From an uncultured Coriobacteriaceae bacterium (GTDB lineage: Bacteria; Actinomycetota; Coriobacteriia; Coriobacteriales; Atopobiaceae), in NCBI GenBank assembly GCA_902779675.1, contig CACZCK010000017.1:1-58844 (forward strand): DNA of 58,844 bases, read 5' to 3'. Position numbers and translations under genes: made by a program. The notes beneath the pieces are model-generated. The model made no database searches. It saw only the letters and a program-made list of their open reading frames with translations, and was not told the origin of the DNA. Positions 23,254 to 31,872 of this stretch are shown one piece after another; the first letter of the stretch is position 1, and each line of letters starts with the position of its first letter.

Positions 23254-24246
23254 CTAGCACCACTTGGGCTCGACGACCACGGCAGGGCTCGCGTTGCCAC
23301 CGATGGTCACGCGCGTGCCGATTGGGCACTTGCGCGCGTCGACCACACCAAAGCCGATGTTCTTGTCCACGGTGTAGCCGTAGATGAAGGCCGGGGTGTA
23401 GCCCACAGGCACGCCACGCTTGTACACGATCTCCTTCTGGGCGATGTCCTCGTAGCTCTCGCGCTCGATCTCGAGGCCCACGAAGGCACGCCTCTCCCCC
23501 GCCTCGTGAGCCGCCGCCAGGGCCTCCTTGCCAAAGAAGTCCTTGTCCATGTGCACCGACCAGCCGAGGTTGGCCTCGTAGGGCGTGAGGCCCTTGTAGT
23601 CCTGGCGCAACGCCATGCCCTTCTCCATGGGAAGCGAGCGCACGTAGACCTCGAGCGTCGTCAGGCGCGGAGCGTCGAACGGGGCGGCAGCGGCAGCAAT
23701 GGCCTCGGCAATCGCGGCCGAGTCCTTGCGTGCGCAGTAGAGCTCGAAGCCCAGCTCGCCCGTAAAGCCGCCGCGGTCCACCACGACGGCCGTCTGGCCC
23801 ACGTGGCGCTCCACGATCTGGAAGCGCTTGAGGTCATCCACCGGCTCGTCAAGCAGCGCGGCCATCACCTTGCCAGAGTTGGGGCCCTGCACAGCGTACA
23901 TGTCCCATGCCTGTGTGACGTCCTGGTACGTAACGTCAAACCCCTCGTTGTGCGCGTCAAACCAGCGCACGGCGTGCGGACCGTACAGCGTGGAGAGCCA
24001 CCAGAGGCCGCCGCGGTTGAACGCCACCAGGTCGTCGATGATCTGGCCCTTCTCGTCGAGCATGGTGGTGTACTTGCCCCGACCCTCCGGCGTGCCGGCA
24101 ATGCGGTTGACCAGCATCCAGTCGAGGAAGCGCTCGGCATCGGGGCCGCTTACCTCCACCAGGTCGTGCGTCCAACGGTACCAACCGGCGTTCTCGCGCA
24201 CGGCCTTGGCCTCGGCGCGCGCGACCTCGTCATCCTTGAACAGCAT
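23254..24246 (-). CDS. GcvT-like tetrahydrofolate-dependent methyltransferase
   Basis: This 330-residue protein is of the aminomethyltransferase fold, with KGQIIDDLVAFN (the folate-contacting Asp), YAVQGPNSGKVM, GFTGELGFELYC and DKDFFGKEAL. No GcvH, GcvP or Lpd gene is near, so it is not the glycine cleavage T protein. A demethylase acting on an O-, N- or S-methyl compound is more likely. The start ATG 24246 is favoured by GAGGGGAG at proper spacing; a GTG nine bases upstream is the alternative. It starts 15 bases after the stop of the preceding V4R-like gene. Confidence 0.85.
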   Translation of the reverse strand: MLFKDDEVARAEAKAVRENAGWYRWTHDLVEVSGPDAERFLDWMLVNRIAGTPEGRGKYTTMLDEKGQIIDDLVAFNRGGLWWLSTLYGPHAVRWFDAHNEGFDVTYQDVTQAWDMYAVQGPNSGKVMAALLDEPVDDLKRFQIVERHVGQTAVVVDRGGFTGELGFELYCARKDSAAIAEAIAAAAAPFDAPRLTTLEVYVRSLPMEKGMALRQDYKGLTPYEANLGWSVHMDKDFFGKEALAAAHEAGERRAFVGLEIERESYEDIAQKEIVYKRGVPVGYTPAFIYGYTVDKNIGFGVVDARKCPIGTRVTIGGNASPAVVVEPKWC

Positions 24247-24261
24247 GCGAACCACTCCCCT

Positions 24262-25491
24262 CTAGAGCGCGCGGTCGTCGACCTTGCGGCCCACGTTGAT
24301 AATGTAATCGTCGTCGTCCTCGTCGATCCAGACCGACCACTCGGGGCTGACCAGCGTGTGGCAGGCGCCGTTCCACTGCGCCTCGTAACCCATGGTGATC
24401 TCCTCGAGCGGCGCCATCTCGAAGCGTCCCTCGAAGTCCTCCTGGCTCACGCGGATCTCGACGCCCTCCGCGTCGAACGCCTCCCACTCGTGCGGGACCA
24501 GCTGGCAACCCAGCATGGCGTCGATGTAGGCACCCATGACGCGCGGGTCGTTGTCGCCGATCTCGCGCGGGATGTCGAGCCAGTTGCGCAGGCCCTCACG
24601 GGCGAAGAAATCGACGAACGCGTTCTTGCCGGCGGTCGCGAACACGATGCGCAGGATGCGCTCGAACTCGTCGTCGTCCTCGGCCATGTCGCGGATCGCG
24701 ATGAGCGGGAAGCTGATGGACCAGACCCAGCCCATCTGGGCGACCCAGTTGTACTGCCACTCGAGCGAGTTCTCCTCGCCGAAGGCCTGCACGTACTGGC
24801 CGTTGCGAAGACCCTGGGCATGACGCACGCGTCGCTCGGGCGGCGTGTCGTGCACGGGCTGCGTGGGCTGGCCACGATGGTCGAGCCACCCCTGGTGCTC
24901 GAGGTTGAAGTGGTCGAGGCGCTCGGCCACCACGCGGCAGTGCGGGTTGCCACAGCCTCGGGCCTCGCACATGTTGAGCTGCACGTCATTGGTGATGGCA
25001 CCATGCTCGCCACCGGCGGCGATGTCGAAGTTGGCCGTGAACATGGCCGTGGTCATGTTGCACATCTCAGAGCCGACGATGTCCCACGGACAGGAGTCGA
25101 GCTCCTTCTCCACGCGGTTCTCGGTGAACTGGATCACACGGCCCGCCATGTCCTCGGCCTCGTCGCCGTAGTCGCCCCAGATGCCACCAATCCACGCCGC
25201 ACGCTTCACAAGCTCGGGGATGTTCCACTCGTCATAGAACGCGTTGAGGTACTGGAAGAGCTCGTCCTCGCCGCCCGCGCACGCCGCACAGTTCATCATG
25301 TTGGCAATCTCGCAGATCTGTGAGGTGCGGTCCTCCCAGTCGTCATTGAGCAGACGCATCACCTGAAAGATGTTGGCCGAGAAGGCCGCGATGGTCCGCA
25401 GGCAGTAGCTGTACGCTTCCTTCTCGGGGATGATCTTGCCAAAGGCCGTCTCCACGCCCCTGTGCGTGGCGACATGCTTGAGCAGTGCCAT
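24262..25491 (-). CDS. unrecognised protein with V4R-like cysteine motif
   Basis: This 409-residue soluble protein is of uncertain family. It has NMMNCAACAGGEDEL near residue 80 and E-A-R-G-C-G-N-P-H-C-R near 170, which resembles the end of the V4R (4-vinyl reductase) small-molecule-binding domain, where two cysteines close the fold. The rest is acidic with many Trp residues and ends in DEDDDDYIINVGRK. The start is the ATG at 25491 with AAGGAGAGG upstream. It is the first gene of an operon with the GcvT-like protein and SDR 3 and diverges from a PucR-type regulator. It may be a substrate-binding or corrinoid-like partner; this is inference. Confidence 0.6.
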   Translation of the reverse strand: MALLKHVATHRGVETAFGKIIPEKEAYSYCLRTIAAFSANIFQVMRLLNDDWEDRTSQICEIANMMNCAACAGGEDELFQYLNAFYDEWNIPELVKRAAWIGGIWGDYGDEAEDMAGRVIQFTENRVEKELDSCPWDIVGSEMCNMTTAMFTANFDIAAGGEHGAITNDVQLNMCEARGCGNPHCRVVAERLDHFNLEHQGWLDHRGQPTQPVHDTPPERRVRHAQGLRNGQYVQAFGEENSLEWQYNWVAQMGWVWSISFPLIAIRDMAEDDDEFERILRIVFATAGKNAFVDFFAREGLRNWLDIPREIGDNDPRVMGAYIDAMLGCQLVPHEWEAFDAEGVEIRVSQEDFEGRFEMAPLEEITMGYEAQWNGACHTLVSPEWSVWIDEDDDDYIINVGRKVDDRAL

Positions 25492-25633
25492 GTCCTCTCC
25501 TTCCTCGGTTGCAGGCGCCATGCGCCTTTGGGCGACTATGCCCAACTCACACCATGCTCATCGTGCGCTGCCAAAGACGTCTTGCACAGGCGCAAGCTCG
25601 CAGAGCAATCTCACTCAAAGCCCTACGGCTTGT

Positions 25634-25649
25634 AGGGTGCACATACCCT
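25634..25649. promoter_or_regulatory. candidate operator AGGGT-N6-ACCCT
   Basis: An imperfect palindrome in the divergent gap (25492-25741) between the V4R-like operon and the PucR-type gene. It includes a CATACCC half-site like those near the LuxR modules. Functional assignment is tentative. Confidence 0.3.
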
Positions 25650-25741
25650 TGCGGCAGCGCTCGGTACCACCGACCGTGTTGAGGGGACGTCCAGCTGCGT
25701 GCGGCCATACAATGCGAGGCATCGCGAGACCGGAGGGAATC

Positions 25742-27274
25742 ATGCGTCTAACCATCAGCGCCGTCATCGACAACCTGCCTGCCAGCCTTTCGCCAAGGCT
25801 GACAGGCGTTCAAGACGAGCGAATCCTTGTGCAGCGTCCCGAGCTCTACGAGGGTGGCGAGCGCCCTTTCGTGTCGGGACACCTCTACGTGTTGAGGGCA
25901 GAGCGTCTTCCTGTCCACGCCCATGCAGAACGTGGGGCCGCCATCCTCTGCATTGGCAGCTCTGCGCGCTTGCGGCGCCTGCAGGACCGCTGTTGCGTAA
26001 TCACCCTCGACGAGGCGGACTTCTTTGCCACCTTCAACGCCGTGCAACACGTCTTTGACACCTTTGACGCATGGGAGGACGACCTCAGGCGCATTCTGGA
26101 CGAGGAGGGTGACGTCTCGCGCATGCTCACCCGCAGCGAAGACGTGCTGGGCAACGCGCTGCTTGCCATCGACGGTGACTTCAAGATCCTTGGTCTCTCA
26201 AGCCTTGCCCGACAGAATGCCGATCTCTCTGTAGGCGCCGATACCAGCCTGCCTCTGGCCACGTTCGACCAGTTCCTTGGCCAACACGCGCTCTCAACCG
26301 AGACGCGCGAGCCCTTTGTAATCGACATCTTGGGACAGCGCACTCTTAACTGCAACCTGCACAAAGGTTCGATCTATCGTGGCTGCGTGACGCTCATCTA
26401 CGGCGAGCGCGGCGAGCGCGCATCGGACGTCTTTGTGCTCAAGGCACTTGCGCACATCATCAAACAGGCGCTCGAAGGCCTCGCCAGCACCCGGCCCAAC
26501 GGACCAGGGTCGCTGCGGCAGGCAGTGGAAGACCTTGTCAACGGCCTGCCGCTTGACCAGGTATCCAAGGCGGCAGTCGAAAGCGCTACGGCCGAGCGCT
26601 CGTTCATCTGCATGCGCCTCAAGATGTCGAGCCGCATGGCAACGCTGCCTCTTGGCTACGTGCGCAACATGGTGGAGAGCACTTTCCCGCAGAGCCTCGT
26701 CTTCGAGCACCACGATAACTCGGTCGTCGCCTTCATCGACCTCGACCGCTTGCCTGAGGGGAACCCGACGGTCACGATCCGCTCTGCCATCGAGCCCTTT
26801 ACCAGCGGAATGGACATGCGCGCCGGCCTCTCGGACCGCGTCGGCGACCTCATGCAGGCCCGCCTGTACTACCTGGAGGCCAACAGTGCCCTTGAGAACG
26901 GCTCTCTGCTTGGCCTAGCCGACCGACTGCACCAGTTTCAGGACCTTGCCCTGCAGGACATGGTCGTGAGCGCGCTGGGCGAAATACCGCTCGAACTCTG
27001 GTGCCCAGAGGGGCTGCGCCGCCTTATGGAGCACGATCGCACGTCAAGTACCAGCTATGTTGAGACGCTGCGCACCTATCTCTCCTGCAACATGGGCGCA
27101 ACCCAAGCTGCCGCAAAGCTCTATGTGCATCGCAGCACCCTGCTCGAGCGCCTGACCCGCATCAGGCGCGAGCTCGACCTCGACCTCGACGACCCCGACA
27201 CGCGCCTGCGGCTCGAGCTGCTTCTGAAGGCAATGCAGGTGCGTGACACGCTGATGGGCGTCGCGAGAAGGTAG
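25742..27274 (+). CDS. PucR-type transcriptional regulator 2
   Basis: This 510-residue protein has a long N-terminal region without a recognised domain and a C-terminal PucR helix-turn-helix (LRTYLSCNMGATQAAAKLYVHRSTLLERLTRI). The start is the ATG at 25742 with GGAGGG just upstream; the frame remains open further back without a ribosome site. It is transcribed away from the V4R-GcvT-SDR operon and is its likely regulator. The same regulator class stands next to the LigM-like gene, which ties the two methyltransferase loci together. Confidence 0.85.
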   Translation: MRLTISAVIDNLPASLSPRLTGVQDERILVQRPELYEGGERPFVSGHLYVLRAERLPVHAHAERGAAILCIGSSARLRRLQDRCCVITLDEADFFATFNAVQHVFDTFDAWEDDLRRILDEEGDVSRMLTRSEDVLGNALLAIDGDFKILGLSSLARQNADLSVGADTSLPLATFDQFLGQHALSTETREPFVIDILGQRTLNCNLHKGSIYRGCVTLIYGERGERASDVFVLKALAHIIKQALEGLASTRPNGPGSLRQAVEDLVNGLPLDQVSKAAVESATAERSFICMRLKMSSRMATLPLGYVRNMVESTFPQSLVFEHHDNSVVAFIDLDRLPEGNPTVTIRSAIEPFTSGMDMRAGLSDRVGDLMQARLYYLEANSALENGSLLGLADRLHQFQDLALQDMVVSALGEIPLELWCPEGLRRLMEHDRTSSTSYVETLRTYLSCNMGATQAAAKLYVHRSTLLERLTRIRRELDLDLDDPDTRLRLELLLKAMQVRDTLMGVARR

Positions 27275-27311
27275 GAGGCCCCAGTCGAACACGCCTAGCT
27301 CCAGACAAAAG

Positions 27312-27341
27312 CGGCCACCCCACATCGATGTGGGGTGGCCG
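27312..27341. terminator. bidirectional terminator
   Basis: A perfect 30-base palindrome (CGGCCACCCCACAT at the left arm), flanked by A4 on each side and an outer CCAGAC/GTCTGG pair. It lies between the convergent regulator and the small gene at 27374. The minus strand reads GCTTTTGTCT after the stem. Confidence 0.8.
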
Positions 27342-27373
27342 AGAAAAGTCTGGCTGACTACTGTGACCTTGTC

Positions 27374-27589
27374 TTAGCCTTCGATGGCCTTCAGACGAGC
27401 ATCGATCTCGTCCAGATGGTCGGCGAGCTCCTTGGCCTGCGGGAAGCTGGCCAGCTTGCGCAGGGTGAGCCCCATGACCATCTTCATCTGGGGATCGGTG
27501 GTAAAGCCAGGCGAGTACTCGGTGATGATAGCTGCAGCCTCGGCGTTTTTGGAGAGCTTCCTGCACTTGTCGTCAACGGAATAGCCCAT
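27374..27589 (-). CDS. small helical PG-motif protein 2
   Basis: This 71-residue paralogue of the protein at 4171-4389 shares AIITEYSPGF, MGLTLRKLASFPQ and EIDARLKAI. It has no cysteine pair in the helical core and no membrane segment. The ATG follows a strong AAGGAGG site. It stands alone, with terminator and regulator on one side and a 310-base gap on the other. Its occurrence in two one-carbon/aromatic loci suggests an accessory role in that metabolism, but the function is unknown. Confidence 0.75.
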   Translation of the reverse strand: MGYSVDDKCRKLSKNAEAAAIITEYSPGFTTDPQMKMVMGLTLRKLASFPQAKELADHLDEIDARLKAIEG

Positions 27590-27899
27590 GGTTTCCTCCT
27601 TATGGCGTGGCGCCCCTGCGGCGCTTTGACATGCACAGTGTGACACGAAGGGCTTGCGTCCCACACCCAATTGCTTGTGGGAATCAGGGAGAGCGCCCCC
27701 ATCAATCTGTAGGGTTAGCCAAAACGAGGCTGGTCTCGACGCGTGCCCGCACGATGAGCCGCTCTCTGCCCCAGACGCCTCGAAGCGCTGGTAGCTTGCA
27801 GGCGCCTCGTAGGGCCACCAGATGAAGAAGAGGGAGCCCTTGCCGTGCAAGAGCCCCTCCGATGGTCAAACCGTCACCCTATCAAGCGGAACATGCCTA
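27590..27899. other. 310-base gap without gene
   Basis: No convincing gene, repeat or RNA is seen. It should contain the promoter of the small gene at 27374 and the 3' end of the paaK-type unit. Only weak short inverted repeats are present. Confidence 0.4.
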
Positions 27900-29138
27900 T
27901 CAGTCGTAGCGCTCGTCAAAGACGCGCTTGGTCTTCTTCTCGCTGCGCGGCAGCACGCCCAGCTCCACGATCTTGACGAGCGGCGTGAAGCCGATGCGAT
28001 GACGCACGCGACGCGCGATGCGACCACGCAGGTCCTCCCAGTCCACCGAGCCGTTGGTCTCCACGTAAATGCGCATGGTGTCGCGCCCGTCCAGGTGGCT
28101 CAGGCGAATCTGGTACTCGCTCGAGCACTCGGGGAAGGTCGCCAGGATCTCCTCGATCTGCGCGGGGAACACGTTGACGCCGTGGATCTTCATCATGTCG
28201 TCGGAGCGGCCGGTGATGGTGTCGATACGCGGATGCTCGTTGTGGCCGCAGTCGCAGTCGCCGGGGATGATGCGGCTGATGTCGTGCGTGCGGAAGCGAA
28301 TGAGCGGTGCACCCTCTTTGACCAGCGTGGTGAGCACGATCTCGCCCCACTCGCCGTCGGGCAGGTTCTCGCCCGTCTTGGGGTCGATGATCTCGAGGAA
28401 CACGAAGTCGCTCCACACGTGCATGCCATGGCTGTGCTGACAGCTGATGCCGATGCCCGGGCCGTAGACCTCGGTCAGGCCGTAGATGTCGTAGTACTCC
28501 ACGCCCAGGGCGTCGATGATGCGCTGGCGGATCTTGTCTCCCGAACGCTCGGAGCCGGTAATGAGCTTCTTGAGGTGTATCTGGTCCTTGATGCCGCGGC
28601 GCTCGATCTCCTCGGCAAGCAGGAGCGCGTAGCTCGCCGTGGCGGTGAGCACCGTGGACTTCATATCGATCATGAACTGCAGTTGCTTCTCAGTATTGCC
28701 GGGGCCCATCGGAATGGCCATGGCGCCCAGGCGCTCGCAGCCAGCCTGGAAGCCAATGCCCGCAGTCCACAGGCCGTAGCCCGGGGTGATCTGCACGCGG
28801 TCCTCGGACGTCACGCCCGCGTACTCGTAGCAGCGGGCAAACTGGATGGCCCAGTCGTCCACGTCCTTCTGGGTGTAGGGCACGATGACGGGCGTGCCAG
28901 TGGTGCCGCTGGAGCTATGGATGCGCACGATCTCGCTCTCGGGCACGGCGGAGAGGCCTAGCGGGTAGGCTTCACGCAGGTCCTGCTTCTCCGAGAAGGG
29001 GAGCTTGTAGAAGTCCTCGATGGAGGAGACGCCGGTGATGCCGGCCTCGCGCAGGCGCTTTCCGTAGAAGTTGTCGGCGGCGAGCAGGCGCTGGACCTGC
29101 GTGTTGACCTGCTCAAGCTGCTTGTCGCTAATCTGCAT
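27900..29138 (-). CDS. paaK: phenylacetate-CoA ligase
   Basis: This 412-residue adenylate-forming ligase has IHSSSGTTGTPVIVPYT as the AMP/phosphate loop, YDIYGLTEVYGPGI, and the C-terminal domain starting near GRSDDMMKIHGVNVFP. It joins aryl-acetic acids to CoA, or in fermenters can run in reverse to make ATP. The start at 29138 has GAAAGG upstream. The IorB gene ends 124 bases upstream on the same strand. The ligase plus indolepyruvate oxidoreductase arrangement is typical of anaerobes that ferment aromatic amino acids through aryl-acetyl-CoA. Confidence 0.92.
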   Translation of the reverse strand: MQISDKQLEQVNTQVQRLLAADNFYGKRLREAGITGVSSIEDFYKLPFSEKQDLREAYPLGLSAVPESEIVRIHSSSGTTGTPVIVPYTQKDVDDWAIQFARCYEYAGVTSEDRVQITPGYGLWTAGIGFQAGCERLGAMAIPMGPGNTEKQLQFMIDMKSTVLTATASYALLLAEEIERRGIKDQIHLKKLITGSERSGDKIRQRIIDALGVEYYDIYGLTEVYGPGIGISCQHSHGMHVWSDFVFLEIIDPKTGENLPDGEWGEIVLTTLVKEGAPLIRFRTHDISRIIPGDCDCGHNEHPRIDTITGRSDDMMKIHGVNVFPAQIEEILATFPECSSEYQIRLSHLDGRDTMRIYVETNGSVDWEDLRGRIARRVRHRIGFTPLVKIVELGVLPRSEKKTKRVFDERYD

Positions 29139-29262
29139 GGATAGACCTTTCTCCACAGCCCATACAAGTGGGCCGGTCCTTGGTGTTTCTGCATGATAGC
29201 CCATGCATATGCGTGGCCACATCAGGGGCCCCAAGCCGTAACCGGCACGTCATGCGGGTCAT

Positions 29263-29844
29263 CTAGCTCAGGCTCGCCGTGTACTTGAGCGCCTGCTCGT
29301 TGAGTTCCCACAGCTTGTTGGGAAGGAGGGTGTGGATGGCGGCAAGGAGGTCCTCCTCCGTGAGGCCCAGCTCGCCGGCGCGCGATGCGGCTCCCAACAG
29401 CACGACGTTGAGGCACTTGGCGCTCCCCAGCTCCGCGGCCGCCTGGTCGGCGTCCACCACCACGAGGTTAGCGACCTGCTCGCGCAGGTAGGCCATGATG
29501 GCCTCGTACTCGTAGGCGGGTCCTCCCGTCATGGCGCTCACGGGCACCACGGGGCGGGAGCTGACCACCACGCAGCCATCTGGCTTGAGGAAGGGTAGCT
29601 GACGCACGGCCTCGGCAGGCTCAAAGGCGATGATCAGGTCTGCCGTGCCGCGCGCCATGAGCGGGCTGGCGACGCCGTCGCCCAGGCGCACATGGCTGAA
29701 CACGCTGCCGCCGCGCTGGGCCATGCCGATGGTCTCGGCGGTCTTGACGGCGACATTACGCCCCATGGCGGCGCTGGCGATGAGCTTGGAGGCCAGGATG
29801 GTACCTTGGCCACCCACGCCGCAGAGGATGATGTTGGTGCTCAT
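29263..29844 (-). CDS. iorB: indolepyruvate:ferredoxin oxidoreductase beta subunit
   Basis: This 193-residue protein of the pyruvate-ferredoxin oxidoreductase gamma type has GVGGQGTILASKLI at the N-terminus, then GMAQRGGSVFSHVR. It pairs with IorA to decarboxylate aryl-pyruvates to aryl-acetyl-CoA. The ATG at 29844 overlaps the iorA stop as ATGA, so expression is coupled one to one. Confidence 0.93.
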   Translation of the reverse strand: MSTNIILCGVGGQGTILASKLIASAAMGRNVAVKTAETIGMAQRGGSVFSHVRLGDGVASPLMARGTADLIIAFEPAEAVRQLPFLKPDGCVVVSSRPVVPVSAMTGGPAYEYEAIMAYLREQVANLVVVDADQAAAELGSAKCLNVVLLGAASRAGELGLTEEDLLAAIHTLLPNKLWELNEQALKYTASLS

Positions 29845-31688
29845 CGGGCACCTCCCGCCTGTCCGAGGTCCATCGCGATGCGCTGGCCGCCGCCGATGGC
29901 GCCAAACGGGCACACCTGCTCGCAGAGCGTGCAGCCACAGCAGAGCGACTCGTCGATGACCACTTTTCCGTCACGCGGCACCAGACCCGGGCAGCCCAGC
30001 TGCTTGACGCAACGCTGACAGCCCACGCACTTGTCGGGATCGACGAAGCTGTGCGCCTGGGGCTTTGCCAGCACCACGCACGGGCTCTTGAAGATGATGG
30101 CCTTGACGCCGGGCTGCGCCGCCACGCGACGCACGGTCTCCACGGCGAGCTTGTGATCGAGCGGGTCGACCGTCTCCACGCAGGTCAGACCAATGGCGCG
30201 CAGGATAGCCTCGATGGAGACCTTCTCCACCACCTCGCCCATCATGGTGCGGCCGGTGCCTGGGTGGGGCTGATGTCCGGTCATGGCCGTGGTGGAGTTG
30301 TCCAGCACCACCAGCGTCATGTCGGCCTGGTTGTAGAAGGCGTTGATCGTGCCCGTGATGCCACTGGCAAAGAAGGTGGAGTCTCCCACGAAGGCGAAGC
30401 AGGTGGTGTCGGGCTCCACATGGAAGACGCCTTGGGCGATGTTGATGCCCGCACCCATGCAGAGGCAGGTGTCCACCATGTCGAGCGGCGCTGCGTTGCC
30501 CAGCGTGTAGCAGCCGATATCGCCGCAGTAGATGGTCTTCTTGCCCTTCATGGCCACCTTGACGGCATAGAAGCTGGCACGATGCGGGCAGCCCGCGCAG
30601 AGCACGGGCGGGCGCACGGGCAGCGTCGGGGCGTTGGCCGCAGGCGCAGAAGCCTCGGGCTCCTCGCCCAAAAAGGCGTCGATGGCTGCTGTCACGGACT
30701 CCACGGTATTCTCGCCCGAGGGGACGATGTCACCGGTCAGCTTACCGCGAATGTGCACGTCAAGGCCGTACTTGCCGCAGACGTAGGTCAGCTGGCGCTC
30801 GATGACCGGGTCGAGCTCCTCCACGCAGAGCACCTCGTCGAGCCCCTGCAGAAACTCCACGGCGCGACGCTCGGGGAAGGGGAACGGGGTGGCCACGCGC
30901 AGCACGCGCGGACGGGCGTCCTCGCGCAGGCCCTCGCGCACATAGGCGTAGTTGATGCCGTGGGTCGCAATGCCCAGGCGCCGACCCTCCCCCGCCTCGG
31001 GAAGGATGAGGTTGCGCTGGTAGTCGCTGAACTCATCCTGCAGCGCGGCGTTGCGCGCCTCGATCTTGGCATGGTTGACCACCGACAGGCGCGGGAAGAT
31101 GACCCAACGCGACGGATCCTTGACGAAGCCCTCGGGACAGTTGTGGCGCCACTCGTCTGGAGATGCAACCTCTATCGCCTCGTAGCCATGGTCGACGCGC
31201 GTAGTGGCGCGGAAGAAGACCGGCGTTCCCAGGCGCTCGGAGAGCTCGAAGGCCTCCTGGACCATCTCGTAGGCCTCGGCAACTGACGACGGGTCGAAGC
31301 ACGGCAGCTTGGAGAATTGCGCGAAGGTGCGCGTGTCCTGCTCGGTCTGCGACGAGATGGGACCCGGGTCGTCGGCGACCATGACCACCATGCCGCCCTT
31401 GACGCCAATGTACTCGAGGCTCATCAGCGGGTCGGAGGCCACGTTGAGGCCCACCTGCTTGCAGGTGACCATGGCACGGGCACCCGAGTAGGCGGCACCG
31501 GCAGCCACCTCCATGGCGGCCTTCTCGTTAATTGACCACTCGACGTAGACGTCATCGGTCTTGCGACGGGCAACCGTCTCCAGAACCTCCGTGGAGGGTG
31601 TGCCAGGATAGCCGGCAACCACGTTGACGCCCGCGGCAAGCGCCCCGAGCGCAATGGCCTCGTTGCCCATGAGGAATTCGGTATGCAT
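29841..31688 (-). CDS. iorA: indolepyruvate:ferredoxin oxidoreductase alpha subunit
   Basis: This 615-residue protein has an N-terminal pyrimidine-binding domain (GYPGTPSTEVLE), a TPP-binding region (GDIGCYTLG and GDSTFFASG) and a C-terminal pair of 4Fe-4S motifs (CVGCQRCVKQLGC; CCGCTLCEQVC). It oxidatively decarboxylates indolepyruvate and related aryl-pyruvates to acyl-CoA with reduction of ferredoxin, an oxygen-sensitive reaction. The ATG at 31688 is chosen for the AGGGGG site; an ATG 21 bases upstream lacks one. It is the first gene of iorA-iorB-(paaK). Confidence 0.94.
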   Translation of the reverse strand: MHTEFLMGNEAIALGALAAGVNVVAGYPGTPSTEVLETVARRKTDDVYVEWSINEKAAMEVAAGAAYSGARAMVTCKQVGLNVASDPLMSLEYIGVKGGMVVMVADDPGPISSQTEQDTRTFAQFSKLPCFDPSSVAEAYEMVQEAFELSERLGTPVFFRATTRVDHGYEAIEVASPDEWRHNCPEGFVKDPSRWVIFPRLSVVNHAKIEARNAALQDEFSDYQRNLILPEAGEGRRLGIATHGINYAYVREGLREDARPRVLRVATPFPFPERRAVEFLQGLDEVLCVEELDPVIERQLTYVCGKYGLDVHIRGKLTGDIVPSGENTVESVTAAIDAFLGEEPEASAPAANAPTLPVRPPVLCAGCPHRASFYAVKVAMKGKKTIYCGDIGCYTLGNAAPLDMVDTCLCMGAGINIAQGVFHVEPDTTCFAFVGDSTFFASGITGTINAFYNQADMTLVVLDNSTTAMTGHQPHPGTGRTMMGEVVEKVSIEAILRAIGLTCVETVDPLDHKLAVETVRRVAAQPGVKAIIFKSPCVVLAKPQAHSFVDPDKCVGCQRCVKQLGCPGLVPRDGKVVIDESLCCGCTLCEQVCPFGAIGGGQRIAMDLGQAGGAR

Positions 31689-31827
31689 GCAATCCCCCTG
31701 CTTATGCATTCGGGCCGCACCCCATGCGCGGCACCACCGACCTTAGCAGGTTTGATGGCCCCGTGGCGGTTTGTTCACAGAGGCGAGACATGGGTGCCCA
31801 GCAGGCCGCACCTGCCACAGGGGGTTC

Positions 31828-31861
31828 ACCTGCCACAGGGGGGTTACCCCCTGTGGCAGGT
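31828..31861. repeat. intergenic hairpin, GGGGGGTTACCCCC core
   Basis: ACCTGCCACAGGGGG pairs with CCCCCTGTGGCAGGT (15 bases) around a GTTA loop. A partial extra copy of the left arm lies at 31809-31827. It ends 12 bases before the 3' end of the DUF389 gene. Confidence 0.75.
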
Positions 31862-31872
31862 GCGGACACCTT

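Noticed and set aside
23254..24246. Glycine cleavage system T protein
   Set aside because: No gcvH, gcvP or lpd genes are present; the gene is in an operon with an SDR and a V4R-like protein.
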